A DNA stretch of 64,000 nucleotides from JANOBD01 sp031411495 (GCA_031411495.1 JANOBD010000148.1:139195-203194); one strand, 5' to 3'. Shown: positions 24,847 through 34,300, counted from the stretch's first letter. Translations and numbers: made by a program. Notes: a model not told the origin generated them from the sequence alone.

Positions 24847-26165
24847 AGACCCACCTTGTAAGGGCCAGTCACGTCAATGAGTTGCCAGACGGAGGTGTAA
24901 AGCAGGTAAGAAAACGTCAAGACGATTGCGCCAAAGACGAACGTGAGCGCGGTGGGGAGGATCGAGAGGATCCAAAGTCGCGTGCGTGCCGCGCGGGATC
25001 GATAATGTCTCGCGAGAAACTCGAGCGCCGCCGCGCCGCTGTCTGCCGACGCGTGCTCGAGAAGCATGCCGCTGATCAAGCTCGGCATGCCCGCCGACTG
25101 CGCCGCGTGGCCGATCGTTTGGCCGGCCAAGTGCAGCAGTTGCCAGCGATCGACCCGGTCCATCAGAACCCGGTTCAGGTGCGGCTGCGCCGCTTCCCGA
25201 AGTGCGTGATCGAACGTGCGATGTGCGCGTAGGGCATCGGCAATCGTCTGGCAGACGTCGCCGAGATTGCTGTCGCGTGCCAGGCCGCCAACCCACGGAA
25301 GGTACCAGACGACGCGGTCACGCAGCGGTCGCAGCGGATCGAAACGCTTCCCGAATCGGCCCATCAGCACATCGGCGCTCGAGACGATCGATCCGCACAA
25401 GGTCAGCAGCGCAAGCACAAACACGACGGCGACGATGATTCCGACGGCCGGCGAGTCGATCCAGTGCCACAGTCGAGACAACGGCGTCGATTTCAAGCCA
25501 AAGTCGCGCGCGATCTGCTCGATCTTCGGCGAAACGAAAACGGCTACGAATCCGACCGCGCTGACCATGAAAACGACGAGGACGCCGACGTACGTGAGCG
25601 GGATGCTCGAAGGTCGCTCCGCGGCTTCCTTGGCCTTGGCGTCCGTCTCGCTCGTGAGTCGAGCGAGTGTCGCGGGAAGGGCGTCATTGACGTCGGCGGC
25701 GCGGAGTAACCAGCCGATCCGCTCAGGAAGTTCAGGCACGTCCGCGCGCAGGGCATCGCCCACGGAGAGACCATTCGCGAGCGATTCGGAAACCGCGCGC
25801 AGCTGCTGCGCCGGCCGCTTCGTCTCGCTCGTGGCGGCGGCGCGGAGAAACTCAGGCAGCGGCAGGTGCAGGCGCATGCTCTGATCCAGATAATTCAGAA
25901 TCCGCAGCCCGCCCAGCCGCTGACGGAGCCGAACAAACGCGGCCATGAGCGGGATCAGCAGAACCCCGACGAACGCGCCGATGATCGCGCTGGTCCCGGA
26001 ACGGTGGAACAGCAGAAACAACCCGACGAAACCTGCGATCAGCAGCACGGCGCCGCCCAGCGTCAGCAGCCGCTCCGTACCGAAGCGCATGACGCGACGC
26101 CTGCGGCTATTGAGCCGATCGTCGTGCCGACTGACGTAGTGGAGGATGGGCGGTTGGCTTTGCAT
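24843..26165 (-). CDS. GspF/PilC-like inner-membrane protein, second and divergent copy
   Basis: This 440-aa protein has an N-terminal hydrophobic pair (LLTLGGAVLLIAGFVGLFLL and IIGAFVGVLLIPLMAAFV) and then a GspF-type cytoplasmic domain (LPLPEFLRAAATSE, LANGLSVGDALRADVPELPE). Three further membrane stretches follow (VGVLVVFMVSAVGFVAVFV, VGIIVAVVFVLALLTLCG and a C-terminal one in LPTALTFVFGAIVLTF). It is more divergent than the preceding F protein and has extra membrane helices at the N-terminus. It is placed 6 bases after that gene. Two F proteins in tandem recall TadB/TadC, but the adjacent ATPase is of the GspE/PilB type. Confidence 0.75.
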   Translation of the reverse strand: MQSQPPILHYVSRHDDRLNSRRRRVMRFGTERLLTLGGAVLLIAGFVGLFLLFHRSGTSAIIGAFVGVLLIPLMAAFVRLRQRLGGLRILNYLDQSMRLHLPLPEFLRAAATSETKRPAQQLRAVSESLANGLSVGDALRADVPELPERIGWLLRAADVNDALPATLARLTSETDAKAKEAAERPSSIPLTYVGVLVVFMVSAVGFVAVFVSPKIEQIARDFGLKSTPLSRLWHWIDSPAVGIIVAVVFVLALLTLCGSIVSSADVLMGRFGKRFDPLRPLRDRVVWYLPWVGGLARDSNLGDVCQTIADALRAHRTFDHALREAAQPHLNRVLMDRVDRWQLLHLAGQTIGHAAQSAGMPSLISGMLLEHASADSGAAALEFLARHYRSRAARTRLWILSILPTALTFVFGAIVLTFSYLLYTSVWQLIDVTGPYKVGL

Positions 26166-26171
26166 GCAAAA

Positions 26172-27413
26172 TCACTTCAGCATCGAATCGAGCAGGCGCA
26201 GCATGGGCATGAAAATCGCCATCAAGATCCCACCGATGAGCACCGCCATCAGCAGGATCAGGATCGGCATCAGCGTGAGCGGGATCATCCGGGCGCGCGT
26301 CTGCGCCTGGCGAAGGTACATGTCGCGCAACGTGGCGAGTGTCGGAGCGAGTTGGTGAGTGTTGAGCGCAAGCTGCATCGCGCCCGGAATGCTCGCCGGA
26401 AGCAGGCGGAGCCCGTGAACAGAATCGAAGCTGTGTCCCGAGGCGTGGGCTGTGATCAGTTGAGCGGTATCGTGATCGAGCCGCGCCGAGCCGATCGCAT
26501 CGGCCGCAGTGCGCAGCGCGCTGGGCAGGTCGAGGCCGGTGCCGACGCAGATGCTCGCGATATCGCACCATCGGCCGACGAGGCCGTAGCGGAGCGGGCG
26601 ACCGACAAGCGGAAGCCGCGTGAGAAACTGATCCGTCACCCAGCGCCCGAATGGCGTCGATCGAACAAACGGCCAGAGAGCGGTGGCGAGCAACGCCAGC
26701 CCGACAGCGCCCCCGGCGAGATAGGGCGCGATCAGGCCGAAATAGTACGCGGCCACCGTAACCATCGGCACGCCCGGCGGCGCGGCGCGCCGTCGACTCC
26801 AGGAAAAGCTCCAATCCATCGAAGAGCGCTGATCGAACATCGCCAGCAGTTGCGGCATCACGTATGCGCTCAGCAGCGCCGAGATGCACAGGACTGCGAT
26901 CAACACCACGACCGGATACGCCACGGCTCGCGAAATCGCGTTGCGAATATGCTGCGTCAGGTCGAGGTGCCGGCTCAACCCGAAGAGGACGCCGGGCAAG
27001 TCGTTGCAGCGCACGCCGGCATCGACAAGGTTTGCGTAGAGTGGCGGAAAGGTGCTGCGCTGGCGCGCGATTGCCTCAGCGAGTGATTTGCCTTGTGCCA
27101 GCTCGGCATTTACCGCTTCCACGGCCCGCTTTAGCTTTCCGCTCGACATATCGGCCGCGAGGAGCTTGAGCCCTTCCTCCACGGGCAGGCCGGCGCGGGC
27201 GAGCTGCGCCAACTGCTCGTTGAATGCGGCCAGGTCATCTGCTCCGAGCGGCCCGACGCGTGGGGACGGCACGGCCTCGAATCGCCGAATGGAAAGCGCC
27301 AGCGCCCCGAGCGTCTCGCGGCCCGCCGCTTCGGATGCCGCGTCGATCGTCCCGTTCACGCTCCGACCGTTGGAGTCCAGCGCTTCATATCGGAATGTAA
27401 TGGGAGCAGTCAT
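26172..27413 (-). CDS. GspF/PilC-type inner-membrane platform protein
   Basis: This 413-aa protein starts at ATG 27413 with GGAAGGA upstream. It begins with the typical ITFRYEALDSNGRSVNGTID. The first F domain has LAQLARAGLPVEEGLKLLA, LAQGKSLAEAIARQRSTFPP and LYANLVDAG, followed by a membrane helix (YPVVVLIAVLCISALLSAYV) and MPQLLAMF. The second has LPLVGRPLRYGLVGRWCDIA and CVGTGLDLPSALRTAADAIG, ending in a C-terminal helix (PLTLMPILILLMAVLIGGIL). It forms the cytoplasmic-facing base of the pilus or pseudopilus machine and is driven by the ATPase encoded just upstream. Confidence 0.88.
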   Translation of the reverse strand: MTAPITFRYEALDSNGRSVNGTIDAASEAAGRETLGALALSIRRFEAVPSPRVGPLGADDLAAFNEQLAQLARAGLPVEEGLKLLAADMSSGKLKRAVEAVNAELAQGKSLAEAIARQRSTFPPLYANLVDAGVRCNDLPGVLFGLSRHLDLTQHIRNAISRAVAYPVVVLIAVLCISALLSAYVMPQLLAMFDQRSSMDWSFSWSRRRAAPPGVPMVTVAAYYFGLIAPYLAGGAVGLALLATALWPFVRSTPFGRWVTDQFLTRLPLVGRPLRYGLVGRWCDIASICVGTGLDLPSALRTAADAIGSARLDHDTAQLITAHASGHSFDSVHGLRLLPASIPGAMQLALNTHQLAPTLATLRDMYLRQAQTRARMIPLTLMPILILLMAVLIGGILMAIFMPMLRLLDSMLK

Positions 27414-27470
27414 TCGGTCCTTCCCCGTGACCGACGAGTGTAACCGAACGCGTACGAATTCAGCCAATCC

Positions 27471-28532
27471 TTAGGTCGTTCCGAGCACCCGCGCCACCTC
27501 GCCGGGATCGGTGAGCCCCCCGACGACGAGCTCGCCTGCCTCTTGCTGGAGCGTCGTCGTGCTCGCTGCGGCACAGCTCGAATCGAGCGCGTCGTGGTCG
27601 CGCCGGAGAATCGCCTGACGCAGTGCCGGCGACAGCGGCGTCCATGCCGCGATCGGCAATCGGCCGTCGTAGCCGGAATCCGTCTTTCGTCGAAGCAGGC
27701 GCTGACTGAGGATCCCGAACAATGTGCCGCTGATCTGGAACGGTTCGACGCCCATCTCCAGCAGCCGGGCGATCGCGCCAGACGCGGTCGCCGCGTGCAT
27801 CGTGCAGATGAGCCGATGTCCAGAGAGCGCCGCCTGCACTGCCAGCGAAGCGGTCGCGGCGTCGCGCACTTCACCCAGCGCGAGCACTTGCGGATCCTGC
27901 CTGAGGATCGATCGCAGTGCCCGCTCATAGGTGAGCTCGCCGAAGCTCGAGACTTCCACCTGCGCCACTCCCGGCACGAGCCGCTCCACCGGATCTTCCA
28001 GGCTGACGATCGACAGTTCCGGCCGTGTGAGAACGAAGTGCCGCAGCAGCGCGTGGATCGTGGTCGTCTTTCCAGAACCCGCCGGCCCGGTGACGATCAA
28101 CATGCCCGCGTCGTTCCGGCAAAACGACTCGAGCGCTGCGATCGCCGCCGACGATAACTGCAACCGGTCCAGCGAGAGCAGTGCCCGATCGTGCGTCGGA
28201 AGCCGGACGGCACAACGCAACCCGCCAGCGATTGGGATGACCGACACGCGCGCCTCGATCGATATCCCGCGCACGTCGATCGTCGCCCGACCCTCCTGGG
28301 GCACATCGAGTCGATAGGTGAGAAGCTTCGCCAGCACCATCAGCCGCGTGATCGCTGACCGACACAGCGCGGGTGTTACCGCGATCGGCCCTTCGAGCAT
28401 CCCGTCGACACGGAGCCGAGCATGCGACTCAATTGCGGTTGATGCCAGGTGAATGTCCGATGCGTGTCGCGCCACCGCGTCCGCGAGGAGCGAGTCTACC
28501 CACGTCACGGCGTCTGTCGGGACCAGGTCCAT
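27471..28532 (-). CDS. GspE/PilB-type secretion ATPase (short form)
   Basis: This 353-aa ATPase begins near the N2 domain with HASDIHLAS (the Asp-box region). Walker A is TGPAGSGKTTTIH (148-160), the Asp box SLEDPVERLVPG, Walker B VLALGEVRD (216-224) with catalytic Glu221, and the His box ICTMHAAT. It lacks the N-terminal N1 domain and the tetracysteine zinc motif of classical GspE. In size it is closer to PilT, but its place in an E-F-F-I-J-K operon argues for an assembly ATPase. ATG 28532 is the likely start; a TTG at 28568 is open but falls at a GC-rich hairpin. Confidence 0.87.
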   Translation of the reverse strand: MDLVPTDAVTWVDSLLADAVARHASDIHLASTAIESHARLRVDGMLEGPIAVTPALCRSAITRLMVLAKLLTYRLDVPQEGRATIDVRGISIEARVSVIPIAGGLRCAVRLPTHDRALLSLDRLQLSSAAIAALESFCRNDAGMLIVTGPAGSGKTTTIHALLRHFVLTRPELSIVSLEDPVERLVPGVAQVEVSSFGELTYERALRSILRQDPQVLALGEVRDAATASLAVQAALSGHRLICTMHAATASGAIARLLEMGVEPFQISGTLFGILSQRLLRRKTDSGYDGRLPIAAWTPLSPALRQAILRRDHDALDSSCAAASTTTLQQEAGELVVGGLTDPGEVARVLGTT

Positions 28533-28568
28533 CTCGTGCAGCGTCCCCGCTGGAGCCCGAGGCTGCAA

Positions 28569-28600
28569 CCCCGCGGGGGATTGCTCGCATCCCCGCGGGG
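28569..28600. repeat. GC-rich hairpin upstream of the secretion operon
   Basis: CCCCGCGGGGGA (28569-28580) and TCCCCGCGGGG (28590-28600) form a long GC stem with a 9-base loop. It lies between the ATPase start and the 3' end of the Gfo/Idh gene. It has no T-tract and may be a terminator-like element or a genome repeat. The rest of this 278-base gap shows no gene. Confidence 0.55.
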
Positions 28601-28810
28601 CGGGGTTGACGTCGAACCCTCGGCGCTGCCATGGTGATCTGTTTGCGGAAGCGGTGCGCGCCGACTCCGCCGGCTCTTTGGCAACTTGACGATACGACTC
28701 GGCAGACTCAATCCGCCGGCCATCTCAAATCGTTGTGGATCAATCGCCGAAAACTTCCGAGAATTGTCGGCTCGATCCGCGGTCGTGACGCCGGCAGCGC
28801 GGCGCCCTGA

Positions 28811-29959
28811 TCAGACCGTCTCCACCGAGCGATTCGCGTGCGAACGCAGGGCGGCCGTGAAGAGGCGGTGGCTGAGGGCGACCTCATCACACGTGACGCA
28901 GCCGGCGAACTTGCCGGGCAGCGTCTCGCCGGCGACTTCGCATGCGTACGCCGCGATCATCTGCTGCATCGCGTCGGTGAACCCGAACTCGAAGATCGGG
29001 CCGGTGATGGCTTTGAACGCCGATTCGTACCCGAGCTGGTGGTATTGCCAGACCTGATCGGTGCCGGTGTAAGGGAGCAGGGCGAGCTGTTTGGGGCAGA
29101 GCGTCGACCATTTGGCGCTGAGCTTCGTGCCGAGGATCTCGAGCGACCAGCTGTTCCGCTCGCCGGGCGCGATCCGCTGGGCCTTCAACGTCATCGGGAA
29201 CGAATATGAATCGATTGCGACCGGCACTTCGCAAAGCAGGGTGGCGTTGTCCCACGTGGAGCAGCGGACGGGAGTTCCCTTCGCGTCGGGACGCATCGTG
29301 ATGATGTCACTGAGGATCGCGCGGACGTTGGACGGAACCCAGCCGGCGCGGAACGGGACGTGGCAGATGTGCATGCCGAGGTCGCCCATCACGCCGTACG
29401 CGCCGTTGGATTCGACTTGTCGCTTCCAGTTGATCGGCTTGCTGGGGTCGAGATCGCTGGAGTGCTGGAACGCGGCGTTGACTTCGATGATCCGGCCCAA
29501 GGCGTTCTGCTCGATGAGCCTGCCGATGCGCTGAACGGCGGGGAAGTAGGGGAACTCTGACGAGCAGCGGACGACGAGGTTCGGCAGGGATTTCGCGAGC
29601 GACACGATGGCCGTGTTGGCCGCGAGGTCGATGCCGAACGGCTTCTCGCCCAGGAGGTGCTTGCCGGCGCGAATAACATCGGTGTAGACCGACTCGTGCA
29701 ACAGGTGCGGCACGGCGACGTAGACGGCATCGACATCGCCGCGCGTCAGGAGGTGTCGGTAGTCCGTCGTCAGGAGCGCGGCCGGCTGTGGCAGTGTCTT
29801 GAACCACGCGAGTGATGAGTCTCGCGCGCTCGCGACGGCGACGACTTCTGCAACAGCCGGTGGATCTACCAGGTGACACCACCGCGCGACGGCAGAGGCG
29901 AACTCGCGCCCCATCAAGCCGCCGCCGATGATCCCGAAACGAATTCGATGCGAACTCAT
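28811..29959 (-). CDS. Gfo/Idh/MocA-family oxidoreductase
   Basis: This 382-aa NAD(P)-dependent sugar or polyol dehydrogenase has an N-terminal Rossmann fold with FGIIGGGLMGREFASAV. The family's EKP motif is in HLLGEKPFGIDLAAN near residue 105. The C-terminal domain contains GVMGDLGMHICHVPFRAGW, matching the GxxxDxGxHxxD substrate-site pattern with Cys at the last position. It is the last gene of the DeoR-NagA-NagB-aminotransferase transcript and starts directly after the aminotransferase stop. It probably oxidises or reduces an intermediate of the amino-sugar pathway. Confidence 0.88.
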   Translation of the reverse strand: MSSHRIRFGIIGGGLMGREFASAVARWCHLVDPPAVAEVVAVASARDSSLAWFKTLPQPAALLTTDYRHLLTRGDVDAVYVAVPHLLHESVYTDVIRAGKHLLGEKPFGIDLAANTAIVSLAKSLPNLVVRCSSEFPYFPAVQRIGRLIEQNALGRIIEVNAAFQHSSDLDPSKPINWKRQVESNGAYGVMGDLGMHICHVPFRAGWVPSNVRAILSDIITMRPDAKGTPVRCSTWDNATLLCEVPVAIDSYSFPMTLKAQRIAPGERNSWSLEILGTKLSAKWSTLCPKQLALLPYTGTDQVWQYHQLGYESAFKAITGPIFEFGFTDAMQQMIAAYACEVAGETLPGKFAGCVTCDEVALSHRLFTAALRSHANRSVETV

Positions 29960-31339
29960 TCAGTATCCCAGCTCTTTCGCGGTCTCGCCGATCGATTCGT
30001 CGATGATGTCCATTCCCTTCATCAGGGCTTCATCCTCCATGATGACCGGCGGGCTCATGCGCAGGATGTGGCCGGCGGGGATCCACGCCAGGCCCTTGGC
30101 GAACGCCTTCTGGTAGACGCGCTTGCCGGCCTCGTCGAACGGCTCCTTGGTCGCGCGGTCCTTGACCAGTTCGATCCCCATGAGACAGCCTTTGGCGCGG
30201 ACGTCGCCGATGATCTTGTGCTCCGCCATCATCTTCTGCATGCGCTTGAGCGCCAGTTCGCCCAGGTGGGTCGCGCGCTGCAGGAGGTTCTCCTCTTCGA
30301 TGACTTCGGTGCTGGCCAGTGCGGCAGCGCACGCCATGGGGTTGCCGCCGTAGCTGGACGAGGCGCTGATGGCTTCGAACGACTCCTTGAGATGTTCGCG
30401 GACGGCTACGCACGTGACCGGGAACCCGTTGCCGAATCCCTTGCCGATCGAGACGACATCGGGCACGACGCCCCAGTGTTCCATGCACAGCCACTTGCCG
30501 GTGCGCGCCCAGCTGGTGAGCACTTCGTCGGCCATCAGCAGGATGCCGCGCCGGTCGCAGAGTTTTCGCAGCTTGGGAAAGAAGTCGTCGGGTGGCATGA
30601 CGGACCCGCCCCAGCCCTGGATCGGCTCGAGGCAGAACCCCGCGACCGATCCGACGGTTGCGCGCTCGATGTACTCGTCGTAGAATTTGATGTACTGGTC
30701 GGTGTCGATCGTGCCGTCGGGCTTCGTCCAGTGAGGCCGATACGGGTTGGGCCGGGGCACCATGTGCATGCCCGGCGCGCGGACCGCGCCGTACACCTGC
30801 GAGCGGATCTCGGCCAGCGACACCGCGGCGTAGGTCTTGCCGTGGAAGTCGTAATAGCAGGAGATCATCTCGTGCTTCTTCGTCCCGGCGCGACAGACGC
30901 GGATTCCCGCCTCGACGGCGGCAGTGCCGCAGTCGTAGAACTGAAACCCCTTGAGGTCGCCGGGCAGTACCTGCGCCAGCTTTTCGCACAACCGCGTCTT
31001 GATCTCGGTGGTGAAGTCGTGGGCGTTCATCAGCTTGCCGGCGTAATGCGCGACGGCCTCGCTGATCCTGGGGTGACAATGGCCCAGCGTGGTGACGTAG
31101 ATACCCGACGAGAAGTCGAGGTACTTGTTACCGTCCACGTCAACGAGCACACACCCCAGGCCCTCTTCGAAGGCGACGGGAAACAGCTTCACCTGGGCGC
31201 TGAGTCCCTTGAAGTATTTCGTGCATCGGGCGTGAAGCGCCTTGGACTTGGGGCCTGGTGTCTCGGTGCGCAGGTTGGGAACTTCGTCAAGATCGACGTG
31301 TGCCCAGTTGGCGGGCTTGGTCTGGGTTGCAGTACGCAT
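29960..31339 (-). CDS. Class III (omega-amino acid type) PLP aminotransferase
   Basis: This 459-aa enzyme of fold type I has the typical N-terminal region (VDVDGNKYLDFSSGIYVTTL), GHCHPRISEAV, and FYDCGTAAVEAGIRVCRA around the PLP phosphate site. Next are LMADEVLTSWARTG (PLP-ring Asp) and SIGKGFGNGFPV, containing the PLP Lys. The ATG has GGAGG upstream. Relatives use 4-aminobutyrate, ornithine, lysine or amino-sugar derivatives. In this operon it might remove the amino group from a sugar or amino acid intermediate. A role as AstC for the succinylarginine operon 23 kb away is possible but not favoured by location. Confidence 0.88.
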   Translation of the reverse strand: MRTATQTKPANWAHVDLDEVPNLRTETPGPKSKALHARCTKYFKGLSAQVKLFPVAFEEGLGCVLVDVDGNKYLDFSSGIYVTTLGHCHPRISEAVAHYAGKLMNAHDFTTEIKTRLCEKLAQVLPGDLKGFQFYDCGTAAVEAGIRVCRAGTKKHEMISCYYDFHGKTYAAVSLAEIRSQVYGAVRAPGMHMVPRPNPYRPHWTKPDGTIDTDQYIKFYDEYIERATVGSVAGFCLEPIQGWGGSVMPPDDFFPKLRKLCDRRGILLMADEVLTSWARTGKWLCMEHWGVVPDVVSIGKGFGNGFPVTCVAVREHLKESFEAISASSSYGGNPMACAAALASTEVIEEENLLQRATHLGELALKRMQKMMAEHKIIGDVRAKGCLMGIELVKDRATKEPFDEAGKRVYQKAFAKGLAWIPAGHILRMSPPVIMEDEALMKGMDIIDESIGETAKELGY

Positions 31340-31372
31340 GTGGCCTCCAGGTTCAGTATTCGGATTGTGGTC

Positions 31373-32305
31373 TTAGTATCCCTTGTTCCAGTCGGGCTCG
31401 ATGTCTCGCGCGATCGACTCGGAGATGTACACGTCGGATTTGAGCAGTTGATGAATGCTGGTCGGCAGCTTCGGCGTCACTGGGCCGTGGTAGCACAGCC
31501 GCGCGGTCAGGCGTTGCCAGGTGGTCTGCGTGCCGTGAATGAGCAGTGCCGAGACGTCCATGCGGTACTTCGAGCCGATCACCTCTGCCGGGCCGATGGT
31601 GGCGGCCTTGGGCGGGACCGCGCTGAGGTCGCCGCTCATGCCGAAGCTGCCGTGAAGGGAGTTCTGCGCCAGCGTGAACGGGCTGAGCGTGACGATCCGC
31701 GGGCCGCACTTCATCCACTCGTTGAGCGGAAGGTCGAACTCGGGCGCATCCGGCTCGATGAATGCCAGGTGCCCCGTCCAGCCCGGGCCGCTGTAACACG
31801 CATCGGCTCCACCCAGGTCGGCGATCATCTTGCCGTAGTCCTTGATGTTTCTGGTCGTGAAGACGTTCACGTTTTTCGCCGGCATCCGCAGCTTCGGCTC
31901 GATCGCGTCGACCAGGTACTTCTTCATCGCGTAACCGAAGCCGAACTCCCACGTGTCGGGCGCGACCTCGCCCTTCTCGTTGGCGTATTCATCCATCGCG
32001 AACAGGACCACTTTCGAGCAATCGATCTTCATCGCGTTGATCAGCCGCGCAACGTGGCGGTACGTCGGGCACGGATTGGGCAGGATGAGCACCAGTGGCC
32101 GGCCTTCTTCGCTGGCCCGCGTGATGCGCGTGATCATGTCGGTGACCCAGATGAACTCGACATCCGCATCCGGCACGACGCGGATCTTCAGATCCTTGTT
32201 CTTGTGTTTCTCGATCTCCGATCGCTTGATCTTCCGGCACTTCTCGATGGCCTTGAGATCACGGAATGGCACGCACTCGGCCGGGGAATAATTGAACTTC
32301 GCCAT
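31373..32305 (-). CDS. Glucosamine-6-phosphate deaminase (NagB)-like protein
   Basis: This 310-aa protein starts at ATG 32305, with AGGAG upstream and a TGATG overlap with the nagA stop. It contains the NagB/SugarP isomerase hallmarks: LILPNPCPTYRHVARLI (altered from the usual GxTP loop), VVLFAMDEYANEKG (MDEY) and GPGWTGHLAFIEPDAPEF with catalytic His. The GPGW form differs from the GxGxDGHxAFNEP of true NagB. It probably deaminates or isomerises a related phosphosugar. A sequence reaching 32350 is an unsupported N-terminal extension. Confidence 0.85.
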   Translation of the reverse strand: MAKFNYSPAECVPFRDLKAIEKCRKIKRSEIEKHKNKDLKIRVVPDADVEFIWVTDMITRITRASEEGRPLVLILPNPCPTYRHVARLINAMKIDCSKVVLFAMDEYANEKGEVAPDTWEFGFGYAMKKYLVDAIEPKLRMPAKNVNVFTTRNIKDYGKMIADLGGADACYSGPGWTGHLAFIEPDAPEFDLPLNEWMKCGPRIVTLSPFTLAQNSLHGSFGMSGDLSAVPPKAATIGPAEVIGSKYRMDVSALLIHGTQTTWQRLTARLCYHGPVTPKLPTSIHQLLKSDVYISESIARDIEPDWNKGY

Positions 32306-33498
32306 CACGCAGCTCCTACTCGTTCGTATACGACCTCGCCGGCGACCCACGTCTTGAGAACGTCAAGTGAATCATTCCAGAGCACAAGATCCGCGTCGGC
32401 GCCAACGCGAATCGCGCCCTTGTTCTCCAGGCCGACCACGCGCGCGGGATTGGCGCTGCCGATGGCCCACAACTCGTGCAGCGGAAGCTTGAGCCAGCGC
32501 GAGAGATTGCGAATCCCATGATCCATCGTCAGCGCGCTGCCGGCGAGCAGGCCGTAACCGGGATGGCCCGGAGTGGAGATGCGGGCTGCATCGCCGGCGG
32601 CGACCTTGACGCTGAAGCCCCATGTCGTCGCGTGTTCGCCCGGCGGCAGGCCCGCGCCGATGTTGGAGTCGGTGATCAATACGACGCCGCGATACGACTT
32701 GGCCGCCAGCGCCGCACGAATCGCGACCGGCGGAACATGCACGCCGTCGCAGATGAAATCGACCGTCACCCGCGGGTCGGCGAGAATCGCCTCGACGGCG
32801 CCGCACGCGCGGCAGCCGGGCTCGGATTCCTCGGGAATCGGAAAGACGTTATAGAAGTGCGTCGCGTGCGCGGCGCCGGCGGCGATGGCGGCCTCGGTCT
32901 GTTCGACGCTCGCGTGCGTGTGTGTGATGAACGGCACGATCCCACTTGCGCACAGATGCTCGATCACGGGAATGATGTTCGGCGTGTCCGGGCTGATCGA
33001 CATCGCCAGGACGCGGCCGCGGCAGGCGGATAGCACGTCCTTCAGGAGTTCAACGTCGCCGGGAATCGTGTCGGCTCCAGCGCCCGGTAAGGAGAGAAAC
33101 GGTCCTTCGAGATGGAACCCTGGCATCGATACCCCGCGCACTGTCGGAAGCGCATCTGCCATCACTTCCAGCAGTTTCAAGCTCGATCGCGTCATGACCC
33201 GATAGAGCGTCGGCAGCACGCATGTCGTGCCAAATGTCGGCAGGAGTTTGGCCGCGGCATGCAGGTCTTCCGCGCCGCGTTCGTACAGATGCGTGCCAAT
33301 TCCGTGTGTGTGGAGGTCGATCAGTCCCGGCGTGAGCAGCGCGCCGCGCCCGTCGATGACCGCAGCGCCGGGCGCGATCGCTGGTGAGGTAGACGAATCG
33401 ATCCGCGCGATCCGCCCGCCACTGAGCAGCAGGCTGCCAGGAGCGACCGAGTGCCCGGGGCTGACGATGCGGACGTTGGCGATCACGAGGTCTGCCAT
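32305..33498 (-). CDS. nagA: N-acetylglucosamine-6-phosphate deacetylase (NagA-like)
   Basis: This 397-aa amidohydrolase starts at ATG 33498 with GGAG upstream and a TGATG overlap with the regulator. It carries the metal-site pattern: GLIDLHTHGIGTH (HxH), GFHLEGPFLS (bridging Glu), PFITHTHASVEQTEAA (His), ATHFYNVFPIP (His) and LITDSNIGAG (catalytic Asp). The C-terminus (GAIRVGADADLVLWN) is the usual beta-sandwich. It should cleave N-acetyl groups from phosphorylated amino sugars, giving the substrate of the next gene's enzyme. Confidence 0.92.
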   Translation of the reverse strand: MADLVIANVRIVSPGHSVAPGSLLLSGGRIARIDSSTSPAIAPGAAVIDGRGALLTPGLIDLHTHGIGTHLYERGAEDLHAAAKLLPTFGTTCVLPTLYRVMTRSSLKLLEVMADALPTVRGVSMPGFHLEGPFLSLPGAGADTIPGDVELLKDVLSACRGRVLAMSISPDTPNIIPVIEHLCASGIVPFITHTHASVEQTEAAIAAGAAHATHFYNVFPIPEESEPGCRACGAVEAILADPRVTVDFICDGVHVPPVAIRAALAAKSYRGVVLITDSNIGAGLPPGEHATTWGFSVKVAAGDAARISTPGHPGYGLLAGSALTMDHGIRNLSRWLKLPLHELWAIGSANPARVVGLENKGAIRVGADADLVLWNDSLDVLKTWVAGEVVYERVGAA

Positions 33499-34280
33499 CA
33501 GCGCACTCCGTTCAGATCTTTCGGAGCGACGATGACGTTGATGCCGGCCTGGCGATACTGCGTCAATTGTGCGTGGCTGATCTCGGCATCTGTGACCAGG
33601 CCCGCCCAATCGCGCAGGTTCCCGAACTTGGTCAGCGCGTTGCGATCGAGCTTGGAACTGTCGGCGACGACGTAGACCTTCGACGCCGCCTTTACGGCGA
33701 CCATCAGCAGTCGAGCGATGCTGAGCGACGCGTTGTAGACGTTTCCCTCGCCGTCAACACCGTCTGCGCCGAGGAAAGCGACGTCCGCGTGCAGCGTGTT
33801 GAGATTCGATTCCGTGATCGGGCCTTCGAGGTCCGGCGAGTCGCGACGCAGGAAACCGCCGAGCAAAAGGATGTCGGCGTTGCCGGAGCGCTGCATCACC
33901 GACGCGATCGGCAGCGACGTGGTGATGACGGTGAAATGGGCCACGCGGCGCAGTTGCCGCGCGACAGCGAGTGTCGTCGTGCCGGAGTCGAACAGGACGG
34001 ATTGACCCTCCTTCACGATGGCGGCGGCGGCCAGCCCGATCGCTTCCTTCTGCTGACGTCGGTGCTGGGCTCGCTGCAGGAACTGGAACTCGAAGCGGAC
34101 ATTCTCCACCGGCGATGCGCCGCCGTGCGTCCGCAGGAGCAACCCCTCTTCGGCCAGCGCCTGCAGATCGCGACGGATCGTCATATCGCTGACCTGGAGC
34201 AGTTCGGCGAGGGCGTCGACGGACCGCTCGCCGCCTTGATGAAGCAATTCGAGGATTTTTCGTTGTCGGCCGGTCTGCAT
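33498..34280 (-). CDS. DeoR/GlpR-family transcriptional regulator
   Basis: This regulator of about 260 aa has a DeoR helix-turn-helix at its N-terminus: RQRKILELLHQGGERSVDAL, AELLQVSDMTIRRDLQALAE. A C-terminal effector domain of the SugarP-isomerase fold (GQSVLFDSGTTTLAVARQL, VDGVDGEGNVYN) follows. The start at 34280 matches the family's usual N-terminus; the other ATG at 34328 would leave only 17 bases between divergent start codons and would cover the probable operator. The protein very likely represses its own operon and the divergent ceramidase-kinase pair, sensing a phosphosugar. Confidence 0.88.
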   Translation of the reverse strand: MQTGRQRKILELLHQGGERSVDALAELLQVSDMTIRRDLQALAEEGLLLRTHGGASPVENVRFEFQFLQRAQHRRQQKEAIGLAAAAIVKEGQSVLFDSGTTTLAVARQLRRVAHFTVITTSLPIASVMQRSGNADILLLGGFLRRDSPDLEGPITESNLNTLHADVAFLGADGVDGEGNVYNASLSIARLLMVAVKAASKVYVVADSSKLDRNALTKFGNLRDWAGLVTDAEISHAQLTQYRQAGINVIVAPKDLNGVR

Positions 34281-34300
34281 GGGAGTCGGAAAAGCAGCGA

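Noticed and set aside
29960..31339. Assigning the class III aminotransferase as AstC
   Set aside because: It is 23 kb from the AST genes, sits in a different operon and is longer than AstC; the idea is kept only as a possibility.
29873..32521. An 882-aa plus-strand frame
   Set aside because: It is antisense to the aminotransferase, NagB-like and Gfo/Idh genes, all of which have clear motifs and ribosome sites.
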